Origin: CAWANP01 sp963783445
GTDB taxonomy: Bacteria; Chloroflexota; Anaerolineae; JAAYZQ01
Assembly (NCBI GenBank): GCA_963783445.1
Contig: CAWANP010000004.1
Coordinates: 62,001 to 126,000, forward strand
Direction of reading: 5' to 3'
Length of the DNA: 64,000 nucleotides
Part shown: positions 1 to 8,808 of the stretch, in pieces
Layout of the letters: the number at the start of each line of letters is the position of its first letter
Numbering within the stretch: position 1 is the stretch's first letter
Translations under genes and position numbers: made by a program
Notes under the pieces: model-generated
What the model saw: the letters and a program-made list of their open reading frames with translations, nothing else
What the model was told of the DNA's origin: nothing
The model's database searches: none

Positions 1-1718
1 TCGAGGTCGAAAAGGTCGTCAAAGAGACGGTCGTGGTCGAAAAAGAGGTCGAAAAGGTCGTCACCGAGGTGGTTGAGGTCGAAAAAGAGGTCGAAAAAAT
101 CGTCACCGAGGTCGTCGAAGTCGAAAAAGAGGTCGAAAAGGTTGTCACGGCGACACCGCTGCCGGGCGGCCCCAAGACTGGTGGCCGGGTCGTGGTCGCT
201 CACCGCCAGGAGCCCGATCGCTTCTGGCAGCCCATCAGTGGCCTGTCGGTGGCTCACGAAGTCGGCGGAGCGATGAACCATCCGCTCGTCGGGCTCGACA
301 ACAACAGCGAGTACTTTCCGATCCTGGTGGAAGAGGTGCCTACGGCTGCCAACGGCGGTCTTTCGGAGGACAGCCTGACCTGGACGCTGAAGCTTCGAGA
401 CGACGTGACATGGCACGATGGGGAGCCATTCACCTCGGAGGATGTTAAATTCACCTACGATATGATCATGCTGGAAGGCACCGACGTGACCTCGCGGGTG
501 GGTTGGGACAGCATCGAGTCTGTCGAGACTCCCGACGACCATACGGTGGTCCTCACCTTCTCAGAGGTCGATGCTCCGTTCCTCTGGCGTCTATCGCGCA
601 CCTCCATCCTGCCCGAGCACATCTTGGGCGGGCTGACTGCGGAGGAGTTCAATGCCGCCGAATGGTTCAGGGCGCCGGTGGGCACGGGCCCCTTCATGTT
701 CGAAGAGTGGGTGTCTGGTGATCACATCACCCTGGTCAAGAACCCCAACTACTTTGTAGAAGGGCAACCCTATCTGGATGAGGTCGTCTACCGCGTCGTG
801 CCCGATGCCAACACGTTGTTGAACATGACCGAAACGGGTGAGGTAGATGTCCAGTTCCGCGTGCCGGACGATGTGGCAGAGTTTGTCGATGGCATGCCGG
901 ATGTGGACCGCCTCACAGAGCAGTCGGTAACCCCCTGGCTTCTGTGGATCAACAACAACCATCCACTCTTCCAGGATGTCCGCACCCGCCAGGCGATGGC
1001 CATGGGCTTTGACAAAGAGATTATCGCCCGAGGCATCTTCCGCAACATGAGCGAAGTAGCCGACGGGCCAATCAGCCCCCAGCTGGCGGCTTACAATCCG
1101 GACATTGCCAAGTTCCGCTATGACCCGGAGGCGGCCGCAGCGCTCCTGGATGAAGTCGGCTGGAAGGACGAGGACGGCGATGGCATCCGTGAGGCCCACG
1201 GTGTGGAAGGGGTTGAGGATGGCACGCCGCTGAGCTTTGAGACGGCCAACCTCGCTGGCGAGCAGATCCGTGTGCAGCTTCTGTCTCTGATCCACGCCCA
1301 ATGGAAAGAGCTTGGCATCGACGCCGAGATCAATCTCGTGGATGTGGCGACGATGTTTGGCGACATGCACCCCAACAACAATTTCGATACATCCTACTCC
1401 TACATCGGTCGCTATGCAGATCCGGACATTGGCGCTCTCTATCTCGACCGTGAGGAATATGGCAACAAGGGCAACTATGTTGGCTACAGCAATCCCAAGG
1501 TGGACGAGTTGATCCTTGCCAGCCAGCAGACAGCCGACCAGGCCAAGCGGACTGAGTATCTTCAGGAGGCACAGGCTATCATCGCCGAAGAGGTGCCGCA
1601 GATTTTCATCGCCTGGAGGGCCAATACGACGGCGGTGAACGATCGGGTTAAGGGCTACCTGCCCGCCCCCGCCTACGATGAGCTGTGGAACATCGCAGCG
1701 TGGTACGTGGAGGACTAG
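1..1718 (+). CDS. ABC transporter solute-binding protein, family 5 (5' partial)
   Basis: The reading frame is open to the left edge, so the signal peptide and lipobox lie outside the window. The first ~55 visible residues are a low-complexity chain built from VEKEVEK, VVTEV and VVEVEKEVEK units, followed by a TATPLPGGPKTGGR linker. The rest is a standard SBP_bac_5 (DppA/OppA-type) fold: LRDDVTWHDGEPFTSEDVKF, a VGTGPFMFEEW motif, a DGDGIREA strand and a C-terminal RANTTAVNDRVKGYLPAP region. The family binds peptides, nickel or related solutes outside the membrane and delivers them to DppB/DppC-type permeases, which follow directly. A hairpin separates it from the permease genes. The true substrate cannot be read from sequence; the amidohydrolases downstream suggest an amide or peptide. 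Confidence 0.93.
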   Translation, partial: EVEKVVKETVVVEKEVEKVVTEVVEVEKEVEKIVTEVVEVEKEVEKVVTATPLPGGPKTGGRVVVAHRQEPDRFWQPISGLSVAHEVGGAMNHPLVGLDNNSEYFPILVEEVPTAANGGLSEDSLTWTLKLRDDVTWHDGEPFTSEDVKFTYDMIMLEGTDVTSRVGWDSIESVETPDDHTVVLTFSEVDAPFLWRLSRTSILPEHILGGLTAEEFNAAEWFRAPVGTGPFMFEEWVSGDHITLVKNPNYFVEGQPYLDEVVYRVVPDANTLLNMTETGEVDVQFRVPDDVAEFVDGMPDVDRLTEQSVTPWLLWINNNHPLFQDVRTRQAMAMGFDKEIIARGIFRNMSEVADGPISPQLAAYNPDIAKFRYDPEAAAALLDEVGWKDEDGDGIREAHGVEGVEDGTPLSFETANLAGEQIRVQLLSLIHAQWKELGIDAEINLVDVATMFGDMHPNNNFDTSYSYIGRYADPDIGALYLDREEYGNKGNYVGYSNPKVDELILASQQTADQAKRTEYLQEAQAIIAEEVPQIFIAWRANTTAVNDRVKGYLPAPAYDELWNIAAWYVED

Positions 1719-1730
1719 GGTCTGATCATT

Positions 1731-1768
1731 GGAGCACGCTGGCGCGTCTGAGACAGCCAGCGTGCTCC
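1731..1768. promoter_or_regulatory. Intergenic hairpin between binding-protein and permease genes
   Basis: A perfect 13-bp inverted repeat (arms 1731-1743 and 1756-1768, 12-nt loop) starts 12 nt after the stop codon of the solute-binding protein. There is no T-run, so a strong intrinsic terminator is unlikely. Such hairpins often protect upstream mRNA or attenuate, giving more binding protein than permease. A similar hairpin sits at the same place in the second transporter operon (18265-18304). Confidence 0.6.
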
Positions 1769-1878
1769 AGTCCGAGCGGTGGACTGCGGACGGTTTCTTG
1801 GGTCTCTGTGGGCAGGCTTCCGCCTGGCCTGCAGGGCAGACCACCGAAGGATCAAAGCACGTCAAAGGAACCTGATGC

Positions 1879-2835
1879 ATGGGTAGATTCCTGATACGGC
1901 GACTGCTGCAGGCGATCCCGACTTTGCTGGCGGTATCGATGGTCATCTTTGGCATCATCCATCTCGCTCCGGGAGGCCCGATGGCCATCTACGCCACGGA
2001 TCCCAATGTGGACCAGGCCGAGTTGGATCGCATCGAGGAGCGGTTGGGTTTGAACGATCCCCTGCCCGTCCAGTATGCCAAGTGGTTGGCGGGTATGGTC
2101 ACGGGAGACTGGGGCCTCTCCTACAAGTTTGGCCGCCCTGTCAACCAAGTGCTGGGCGAGCGTCTCTGGGCCAGCATCCAACTGGTGGCCGCCTCGCTGA
2201 TCATTGCCCTGGTCTTTTCGATTCCCTTTGGCATCTTTTCCGCGCTGAACCGGAATCGTGGCGTGCAGTATCTCACGAACGGGCTGGCTATGCTGGGGGT
2301 CTCTATCCCCACTTTCTGGCTGGGCATGGTGGTGCTTCTATTTCTCTCGGTGAGAACGCGCATCATACCGACGGGGGGCATGATGACCATCGGGCTCGAC
2401 GGCTTTCAGCCCTGGGACCGGCTGCGCCATCTGATTCCGCCGGCTGCGGTACTGGCTACCCTGTACATCGCGAGCTGGAGCCGCTACGTTCGCTCCAGCA
2501 TGCTGGAGGTGGTCAGCCAGGACTATATCCGTACGGCCAGGGCAAAGGGACTGAAAGAACGAGTGGTGACCAATCGCCACGCGCTCAAGAATGCCCTGTT
2601 GCCGCTCATTACGCTTGTGGGACTGCAGGCAGGCCGGCTCATTGGTGGGGCGATGATCACCGAAGTGGTCTTTGCCTGGCCGGGCATGGGACGCCTGTTG
2701 GCCGAGTCACTGAGCGGACGCGATTATCCGGTCCTGATGGCCTCCTTCATGCTCATGTCGATCTTGGTGATTGTGGGCAACCTCGCCGCCGATGTTGGCT
2801 ATGGCGTTGTGGATCCACGCATCCGGTTGGAGTGA
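1879..2835 (+). CDS. ABC transporter permease, DppB/OppB type
   Basis: A 318-residue inner-membrane permease of the peptide/nickel uptake family. It opens with the family-typical RRLLQAIPTLLAVSMVIFG helix and has about six membrane segments. The cytoplasmic coupling loop is clear (QDYIRTARAKGLKERVV, then LKNALLPLITL), which is where the ATPase docks. It ends with the usual DPRIRLE tail. The ATG at 1879 fits the family start. It lies between the solute-binding gene and a DppC-type partner that begins only 6 nt after its stop, so the two permeases are probably translated together as a heterodimer. No DppD/DppF ATPase gene follows. Confidence 0.93.
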   Translation: MGRFLIRRLLQAIPTLLAVSMVIFGIIHLAPGGPMAIYATDPNVDQAELDRIEERLGLNDPLPVQYAKWLAGMVTGDWGLSYKFGRPVNQVLGERLWASIQLVAASLIIALVFSIPFGIFSALNRNRGVQYLTNGLAMLGVSIPTFWLGMVVLLFLSVRTRIIPTGGMMTIGLDGFQPWDRLRHLIPPAAVLATLYIASWSRYVRSSMLEVVSQDYIRTARAKGLKERVVTNRHALKNALLPLITLVGLQAGRLIGGAMITEVVFAWPGMGRLLAESLSGRDYPVLMASFMLMSILVIVGNLAADVGYGVVDPRIRLE

Positions 2836-2841
2836 TAGAAT

Positions 2842-3747
2842 TTGTCAGCTAAGGAGATAACAGCCAAGGCCGGCGCTGGAGATGCAGTGGCTCACCTGGA
2901 CGAGCCTCTGATCAGGCGCAGGCCCTCTGCCTGGTACTACTTTCGAGGCAATCTTCTGGCGGTCATTGGCCTGGTGGTGCTGACGGCCATGATCATCATT
3001 GCCGTCGCTGCGCCCTTGGTGGTGCCCTTTGATCCCGACGTGATCAGCTATGACTTTTCGGCGCCACCTTCCAAAGAGCATCCTTTGGGCACCGATGACG
3101 TGGGCCGCGATGTGCTGAGCCGGCTGATCTATGCCTCCCGCGTCTCGCTGAGCGTCGGCTTTGCCGTATCGCTTCTGGCCGTCCTGCTGGGAAGCATCGC
3201 CGGCTCCATCGCCGGCTACTATGGTGGCCGCACCGACAGCCTGGTATCGGGAGGCATCAACGTACTGCTTTCGATCCCGCTGATTCCCATGGCCATGGTT
3301 CTGGGCGCATTTCTCAAGACGGACCTGCTCTTTGTGGTTTTGATCCTGGGCTTGTTGTCCTGGACTGGCGTGGCGCGGGTCATCCGGGCCGAGTTTCTGT
3401 CCCTGAAAGAACGCGAGTTTGTCATGGCTGCCCGCCTCATTGGTGTGTCAGACCTGCGCATTATTCGCCGGCACATCCTGCCCAACGTCGCGGCCGTCGT
3501 CATCGTGGCCGCGACGCTGATGGTGGCTACGGCTATCCTGGCCGAGTCCGCACTCAGCTACCTGGGCTACGGCATACAGCCGCCCACCGCTTCGTGGGGC
3601 AATATGTTGCAGAATGCCCAACGGTTCTTCCGCATCAATCCCATGATGGCTATCTATCCCGGGATCCTCATCTCCATCACGGTCATTTGCATCAATTTCG
3701 TGGGCGATGGTCTGAGGGACGCACTGGACCCCAGACTCAGAAATTAG
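2842..3747 (+). CDS. ABC transporter permease, DppC/OppC type
   Basis: A 301-residue partner permease. The start used is TTG at 2842, with GGAG near 2827; no ATG fits better at the N-terminus. Features of the family are visible: an N-terminal cytoplasmic stretch, the first helix LLAVIGLVVLTAMIII, the HPLGTDDVGRDVLSRLIYA motif, the coupling loop EFVMAARLIGVSDLRIIRRH with LPNVAAVVIVAATL, the SYLGYGIQPPTASWGNML motif and the terminal NFVGDGLRDALDPRLRN. It should form the membrane channel with the DppB-like protein just upstream. The downstream creatininase gene begins about 90 nt later on the same strand. Confidence 0.93.
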   Translation: MSAKEITAKAGAGDAVAHLDEPLIRRRPSAWYYFRGNLLAVIGLVVLTAMIIIAVAAPLVVPFDPDVISYDFSAPPSKEHPLGTDDVGRDVLSRLIYASRVSLSVGFAVSLLAVLLGSIAGSIAGYYGGRTDSLVSGGINVLLSIPLIPMAMVLGAFLKTDLLFVVLILGLLSWTGVARVIRAEFLSLKEREFVMAARLIGVSDLRIIRRHILPNVAAVVIVAATLMVATAILAESALSYLGYGIQPPTASWGNMLQNAQRFFRINPMMAIYPGILISITVICINFVGDGLRDALDPRLRN

Positions 3748-3839
3748 TGGACCTCGCCGGTATTGTTCCGCCCACGATGCTCGTTGGGCGGCCACGTCCT
3801 TGCTGGCGCCTGAATCGCTGCAACGAACAAGGGGGAAAT

Positions 3840-4576
3840 ATGCTGGATGCAAGCAATACGTCCAAGGAAATCCAAGAGAACCAGCCCGAGATCGCGGTGT
3901 TTGGCGTTGGAGCCATCGAGCAGCACTCCATTCACCTGCCGCTGGGTACCGACTGGCTGGGGGTCACAGCCGTGACACGAAAGGTGGCTGAGGAGTTGGA
4001 TGCGTTTCTGGTTCCGGCTCTACCTTTCAGCATGAGCGAGTGCCACGGGCCGATGGCCGGTACCGTGTGGCTGAGACCCGAAACCCTGGCTGCGGTACTC
4101 CATGACACGCTCCTGTCCCTGTACGCGCAGGGCTACCGGAAGGTGCTGGTCATCAACGGCCATGGCGGCAATTTTGTTCTTGAGGCGCAGATCCGCCAAC
4201 TTAACCTGAGCTATCCGGACCTGATTGTTCTGATGCCACCCCTGTTCTGGCCGCCCCGCCCGGGCGACACTCGCAGATCTGGGACAAGGGGGTCGGCATC
4301 CATGCGGGCGAAAGGGAGACCGCTCACCACCTGCATATCAATCCCGAACTGGTGAAAGAGAAGCGCATCGATTACTTGCCTCCGGTGGGAAGAGAGTTTC
4401 TGGACTATGCCTATGTAGGCTTTATCAGCGAGTGGGGCGTCTGGGGTTATCCCTCCTACGCGACAGCCGAGAAGGGGGCAGAGGCCGCGGCCAGAAATGT
4501 GCGAAACATCACAGAATGGGCGCGAGAGGCATTCGCCACAGTGTCGGCCCTGCGCGGCCGGGAGCAGGAGGCCTGA
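3840..4576 (+). CDS. Creatininase-family amidohydrolase, copy 1 (frameshifted)
   Basis: The family hydrolyses cyclic or linear amides (creatinine, formamides and related compounds) with a two-metal centre. From the ATG at 3840 the predicted ligands fall at E27, H29 and D38, exactly seven less than creatininase E34/H36/D45, and the NGHGGN loop is present. The frame is lost in the C/G-rich run near 4245-4265. The continuation in another frame contains IWDKGVGIHAGE and then KEKRIDYLPPVGREFLDYAYV up to the stop at 4576. A single missing base would restore a ~245-residue protein, so this looks like a sequencing indel rather than decay. The gene sits between the permeases and a second family member that starts 1 nt after its stop. 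Confidence 0.82.
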
Positions 4577-4577
4577 G

Positions 4578-5351
4578 ATGCTACTAGACTACCGGAATAC
4601 CACGTTTGAGGTCAGAGACGCCAGGCCCGAGATCGCCGTGCTGCCTATCGGCTCGACGGAGCAATGTGGCGAGCATCTGCCCATCGGTTCGACGACCTTC
4701 ATCCTCGATGCGGTGGCACGCCGGGTGGCTGAGAGCCTTCAAGGTAGGGTCTACCTGTTGCCGGCCATGCCGCTGGGCAGCAGTGGGCTGCACCGGGGAA
4801 CTGCCGGAACCATCGCCCTGGAATGGCAGACTTTGATGCAGGTGGTCTCTGACCTGGTCGAATCTCTGTTGAGCCAGGATATCCGCAAGGTAGCGGTCAT
4901 AAATGGCCTGGGCGGCGCCAACGAGACCACGGTCATCCCGCGCGAGAACTATATCGTCAAGACAGCGGTGCGCCAACTGAATTATGACCATCCAGAGCTG
5001 GATGCCATCTGGGTCCAGCCTTTCACGGCAGCAGCTGGAGAACTGTCTGACATCCTTGGATCGGCGGGCGTGGATGTGCATGCCGGCGAGCTGGCGACCT
5101 CCCTCATGCTGCATCTGGCCCCTGAGACGGTCAAGGGCCCAGGTGCTGACCACGTGCCCGAAGTGAGCAAGGAATATCTGGACTTTGTCGCCTTTCAGAG
5201 CCTGTGTCCTGCCGGCGTGTGGGGCAAGCCCAGCTTGGCCTCAGCAGAAAAGGGCGAGGCCGCGCTGGATGCCGCGGTCCGGGGCACGGTGCGGTATATC
5301 GAAGAGAGCTTTGCCCACCTGGCGACGATGAAACGGCGGCTGTACTACTAG
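4578..5351 (+). CDS. Creatininase-family protein, copy 2, metal site degenerate
   Basis: A 257-residue intact member of the creatininase fold, starting one base after the stop of copy 1, so probably co-translated. The metal site is altered: the usual E-Q-H is E28-Q-C30, the Asp ligand position is T39 (HLPIGST instead of HLPLGTD), and NGHGG has become NGLGG (L111). The VDVHAGELATSLMLHLAPE segment, family-typical VHAGE, is retained. It may use a different metal arrangement, or be a non-catalytic partner of copy 1, in the way some tandem hydrolase genes encode heteromers. Which of these holds cannot be decided from sequence. Confidence 0.85.
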   Translation: MLLDYRNTTFEVRDARPEIAVLPIGSTEQCGEHLPIGSTTFILDAVARRVAESLQGRVYLLPAMPLGSSGLHRGTAGTIALEWQTLMQVVSDLVESLLSQDIRKVAVINGLGGANETTVIPRENYIVKTAVRQLNYDHPELDAIWVQPFTAAAGELSDILGSAGVDVHAGELATSLMLHLAPETVKGPGADHVPEVSKEYLDFVAFQSLCPAGVWGKPSLASAEKGEAALDAAVRGTVRYIEESFAHLATMKRRLYY

Positions 5352-5379
5352 CCATCTATAAAGGTAGCGTGGAGGGACT

Positions 5380-6204
5380 ATGGATTGGCAGAACCCCTAT
5401 GACTTGTCGGGAAAAGTGGCTGCCGTCACCGGCGGTGGCGGGATACTGTGTGGAACGATGGGCAGGACGCTGGGCCAACTTGGTGCCAGAGTCGCCCTAC
5501 TGGATGTGCGGCAGGACGCGGCGCAGGCCGTAGCCGGCGACATTGTGGCAGCGGGCGGGGAAGCCATTGGGGTCCAGGTCGATGTCATGGACCGGCTCAG
5601 CATCGAAGCCGCCGCCCAGGTGGTACTGGATACCTACGGCCGCGTGGATATTCTCATCAACGGGGCGGGCGGGGCCAAGAAAGAGGCGACAACCGGTGGC
5701 GAGCTGTCTTTCTTTGACCTGCCGGCTGACGCATTGCGCTGGGTCTTTGATCTCAACTGTCTGGGGACTGTTCTCTGCAGCCAGGTTTTTGGCCGGTCCA
5801 TGGCTGAGCAGGGCAGCGGTAGCATCATCAACATATCGTCCATGTCGGCCTTCCGGCCGCTGACCCGCTCCGTCGCCTACTGTGCGGCCAAGGCCGCGGT
5901 GAGCAACTTTACCCAGTGGCTGGCGGTGTACATGTCGCAAGACTGTTCTGACAGGATCCGCGTCAATGCCATTGCTCCTGGCTTTTTCTTGACCGACCAG
6001 AACCGGTTCCTGCTGACCGATCAGGAAACGGGCGCGTATACGGATCGGGGTGAGACCATCGTGGCCCACACGCCGATGGGGCGCTTTGGCGACCCGGAGG
6101 ATCTGTTGGGCACGCTGCTCTGGCTGTTGTCGGATGGGGCCAGCTTTGTGCACGGCGCGGTGATCCCGGTCGATGGCGGCTTTTCGGCCTTCAGTGGGGT
6201 TTGA
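5380..6204 (+). CDS. SDR oxidoreductase, UxuB/YjmF-like (fructuronate reductase type)
   Basis: A 274-residue classical short-chain dehydrogenase. The Rossmann glycine motif is TGGGGILCGTMG, the NAG-equivalent is NGAGG, and the catalytic Ser (NISSMSAF) and YxxxK (YCAAK) are present. The stretch NRFLLTDQETGAYTDRGE followed by HTPMGRFG closely resembles the YjmF-type D-mannonate/D-fructuronate oxidoreductases, which is why I favour that subgroup over a generic 3-ketoacyl reductase. It follows the creatininase pair by 28 nt in the same operon, and pairs with the Ldh2-type dehydrogenase next to it. The operon may thus handle a hydroxy or keto acid released from an amide. Confidence 0.85.
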   Translation: MDWQNPYDLSGKVAAVTGGGGILCGTMGRTLGQLGARVALLDVRQDAAQAVAGDIVAAGGEAIGVQVDVMDRLSIEAAAQVVLDTYGRVDILINGAGGAKKEATTGGELSFFDLPADALRWVFDLNCLGTVLCSQVFGRSMAEQGSGSIINISSMSAFRPLTRSVAYCAAKAAVSNFTQWLAVYMSQDCSDRIRVNAIAPGFFLTDQNRFLLTDQETGAYTDRGETIVAHTPMGRFGDPEDLLGTLLWLLSDGASFVHGAVIPVDGGFSAFSGV

Positions 6205-6343
6205 GACGGCAGTGCTTAGATTTATACAATATTTCATGACCTGGATGCGCTGCGGAACGAAGCCCGAAGCGACCGTGGCTGGCCCAGCATGGGCAGGCAG
6301 ATGTCGCTTTCAGTAAGAAGGCTGGAGCGAAGGTGCTGCGGCG

Positions 6344-7459
6344 ATGATCGGGGAGGAGGAACCGGTGGTGGCAGAACAGGTGCGCGTGCGGATCGAGGAT
6401 CTCGAGTCCTTGTGCCTGCAGGTATTTGAAAGGCTGGGGCTTTCAACGGACGATGCGGCTGCGGCTGCGTCCGTATTGGTAGCGGCCGACGTACGGGGCA
6501 TCCCTTCCCATGGCGTTGGCCGCCTGTGGCGCTATGTGAATGGCCTGACCACGGGACTCATGCTGCCCGACACGCCGGTCGAGGTACTGGCCGATACGCC
6601 TTCATCGCTGGTTATCCACGCCCACGGCGCCATGGGCGCTCCGGTCAGTGTCAGGACGATGGCCGGCATCATTGAAAAAGCCAGGTCCAACGGGGCCGCT
6701 TTTGGCTGCGTTCGAGACTCGAACCACTTTGGGATCGCGGGCTACTATGCCATGATGGCGTTGGACGCGGACATGCTGGGCTTCGCCATGACCAACACGG
6801 CGGCGCTGGGAGTGCCGACTTTCGGCCGCCAGGTCATGTTTGGCACGAACCCCCTCGCTTTCGCTGCGCCCGCCGGCCAGGAACGCGCCTTTGTCCTGGA
6901 TATGTCGACGACGGTGGTGACCCGAGGCAAAGTCGAGGTCTATGAAAAGTTGGGCAAGGCGCTGCCCCAGGGTTGGGCCGTCGACAAGACGGGCCGCTCG
7001 GCTTCTGATGCCCCCAGCCTGCTGGACGACATGTTTCACCGCCTGGGCGGCGGGATTCTGCCCCTGGGCGGTGAGGGCGAGGAGTTTAGCGGATACAAGG
7101 GCTACGGGCTGGCCGTCATGGTCGATATTCTCTGTGGCGTGCTCTGTGGTGCTCCGACCGGGCCGGATCTGGCCGATACGGAGACCTCCTCGGCCCGCGT
7201 GGGACACTTTTTCGGGGCCATTCGCATTGATAGATTTCGGGATCCGCAAGCCTTTCGGCAGGATATGGATCGTTTGCTGGCGGGGCTGAGGGCCTGCCCC
7301 CCGGCCGAGGGCCAAGAGCGCGTCTACTTTGCGGGCCAGAAAGAGTTTGAGCACGAAGCGGAGTGCCAGCGGCTTGGCGTTCCCGTGCTGAGGCAGACCT
7401 ACGACCAGATCTGTGAGATCGGAAGGGAATATGGGGCCGATGCTCTTCCGCTCGTCTGA
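6344..7459 (+). CDS. Malate/L-lactate/ureidoglycolate dehydrogenase family (Ldh2 type)
   Basis: A 371-residue NAD(P)-dependent 2-hydroxyacid dehydrogenase of the Ldh2/MDH2/AllD family, a fold unrelated to classical lactate dehydrogenase. Family landmarks are AADVRGIPSHGVGRL (catalytic His), the SNHFGIAGYYAMMA motif, the TNTAALGVPTFG and FGTNPLAFAAP segments, and LDMSTTVVTRGKVEVY. The C-terminal GYKGYGLAVMVDILCGVLCG is also typical. ATG 6344 or a GTG some 20 nt later could be the start. AllD members oxidise ureidoglycolate, which would fit an operon with amidohydrolases, but specificity within this family cannot be predicted from these motifs alone. Confidence 0.88.
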   Translation: MIGEEEPVVAEQVRVRIEDLESLCLQVFERLGLSTDDAAAAASVLVAADVRGIPSHGVGRLWRYVNGLTTGLMLPDTPVEVLADTPSSLVIHAHGAMGAPVSVRTMAGIIEKARSNGAAFGCVRDSNHFGIAGYYAMMALDADMLGFAMTNTAALGVPTFGRQVMFGTNPLAFAAPAGQERAFVLDMSTTVVTRGKVEVYEKLGKALPQGWAVDKTGRSASDAPSLLDDMFHRLGGGILPLGGEGEEFSGYKGYGLAVMVDILCGVLCGAPTGPDLADTETSSARVGHFFGAIRIDRFRDPQAFRQDMDRLLAGLRACPPAEGQERVYFAGQKEFEHEAECQRLGVPVLRQTYDQICEIGREYGADALPLV

Positions 7460-7524
7460 GACCTATCCGCACGGAGGGGGTCTTTGCAGACCAGCGCTGG
7501 CTCTGCCAGAGCGCCTGTCCTGAG

Positions 7525-8262
7525 ATGGCAAGCCAAGACGGTACATCGCCGGGGCCTGAACAACCCCAAATCGGGTTGCTCAATGAGAAACCCCTTCACG
7601 CGGCCCTGAAAGAATGGTATGCTCAGCCCGGAGACGAGGTCGAGGTCAGGGTTGACGGCTATGTTATCGACATCGTGCGCCAGGACCTGCTGATTGAGAT
7701 CCAGACCGGCAGCTTTGGCAGCCTGAAACGCAAGCTTACCGACCTGATCGCGAGCCACCAGGTACGGCTGGTATATCCCATCGCCCAGGAAAAGTGGATC
7801 GTGAAGCTGGCCGACGATGGGTCGAGCAGGTTGAGCCGCCGGAAATCACCGAAACGCGGCGCGTTCCATCACCTTTTTGGCCAACTGGTCAGCTTTCCGG
7901 CTTTGATGGCTGATCCCAATTTCACGCTAGAGGTACTGCTCATCCAGGAGGAAGAGTCCCGCCGCCACGTACCCGGCCGCGCGTGGCGCCGGCGGGGCTG
8001 GGTCACCCACGAGCGGCAGTTGCTGCGGGTCGTGGATCGCTGTTGCTTCAAAGATCCGCTGGATCTGGCGGCTCTGCTACCTCCAGAACTTCCGGATGAG
8101 TTTACAACCCTGAACCTCGCCACCAGCCTCGGCCAGAGCCGCCGGCTGGCACAGCAGACGGCCTATTGTCTTCGTGAGATGAGGGCCATCGCCCGGGTGG
8201 GGAAGCGAGGTAACGCCATTCTGTACGAGCGGGTCTCAGAAAGGGCGCTGCGCCAGCCTTAG
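7525..8262 (+). CDS. Uncharacterised protein, possible PD-(D/E)XK-like core plus C-terminal helical domain
   Basis: A 245-residue protein I do not recognise. Residues ~40-65 hold VDGYVIDIVRQDLLIEIQTG, a beta-hairpin with D-x-I-x...L-x-E-I-Q spacing like the catalytic core of PD-(D/E)XK nucleases. No clear downstream Lys beyond FGSLKRKL is diagnostic. The middle is basic (RRKSPKRG; RRHVPGRAWRRRGW). The last ~70 residues (LNLATSLGQSRRLAQQTAYCLREM) look like a winged-helix or other helical DNA-binding unit. It sits between a dehydrogenase and a thioesterase on the same strand, which says little about its job. Nuclease function is inference only. Confidence 0.6.
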   Translation: MASQDGTSPGPEQPQIGLLNEKPLHAALKEWYAQPGDEVEVRVDGYVIDIVRQDLLIEIQTGSFGSLKRKLTDLIASHQVRLVYPIAQEKWIVKLADDGSSRLSRRKSPKRGAFHHLFGQLVSFPALMADPNFTLEVLLIQEEESRRHVPGRAWRRRGWVTHERQLLRVVDRCCFKDPLDLAALLPPELPDEFTTLNLATSLGQSRRLAQQTAYCLREMRAIARVGKRGNAILYERVSERALRQP

Positions 8263-8319
8263 CTGCCCGGCACCAGCCGGATCGCTGGAGACAGAAGCGG
8301 TCCGAGAGAGGGGAAGCGG

Positions 8320-8808
8320 ATGAATGAAGAGGCGTTTCAGGATGGCTATCCCGATGAGGTCGCCACCTGCTACGGCTGCGGGCGGCTGAACGAGCATGGC
8401 CTGCAGATCAAGAGCTACTGGGAGGGGGAGGAGGCCGTCTGTACCTTTGTACCCAAAGCCTACCACACGGCAATCCCCGGCTATGTCTATGGCGGATTGA
8501 TCGCCTCCCTTATCGATTGCCACTCTACTGGAACCGCGGCGGCCGCGGTCTATCGAGCTGAAGGGCGGAGCATGGGCACAGAGCCGCACCTGCGCTTTGT
8601 GACCGGTTCGCTGCACGTCGACTATTTGAAGCCGACGCCCATCGAGGGCCCACTGGAACTGCGGGCCCGGGTCCAGCAGATGAAGGGCCGCAAAGTGCGC
8701 GTCACCACAGACCTGTCGGTAGGGGGCGAGGTCTGCGCCCGTGGAGAAGTCGTCGCCGTCTCGATTCCCGAGCATGTGTGGGAGCGGCTCGGCGTTCGCT
8801 CCGGTTGA
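8320..8808 (+). CDS. PaaI-type hotdog thioesterase
   Basis: A 162-residue hotdog-fold protein of the PaaI/4HBT group. It shows the N-terminal CYGCGRLNEHGLQIK motif typical of one thioesterase subfamily, the helix motif GYVYGGLIASLIDCHST, in which the acidic residue is the usual catalytic position, and the strand HVDYLKPTPIEGPLELRARV. Such proteins cleave acyl-CoA or aryl-CoA thioesters in the cytoplasm. It is the last gene of the + strand operon: a separate promoter for the MFS gene lies 100 nt downstream. Confidence 0.87.
   Translation: MNEEAFQDGYPDEVATCYGCGRLNEHGLQIKSYWEGEEAVCTFVPKAYHTAIPGYVYGGLIASLIDCHSTGTAAAAVYRAEGRSMGTEPHLRFVTGSLHVDYLKPTPIEGPLELRARVQQMKGRKVRVTTDLSVGGEVCARGEVVAVSIPEHVWERLGVRSG

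Noticed and set aside
591..1988. A 465-codon open frame on the - strand
   Set aside because: It is antisense to the solute-binding protein gene and lacks any recognisable motif.
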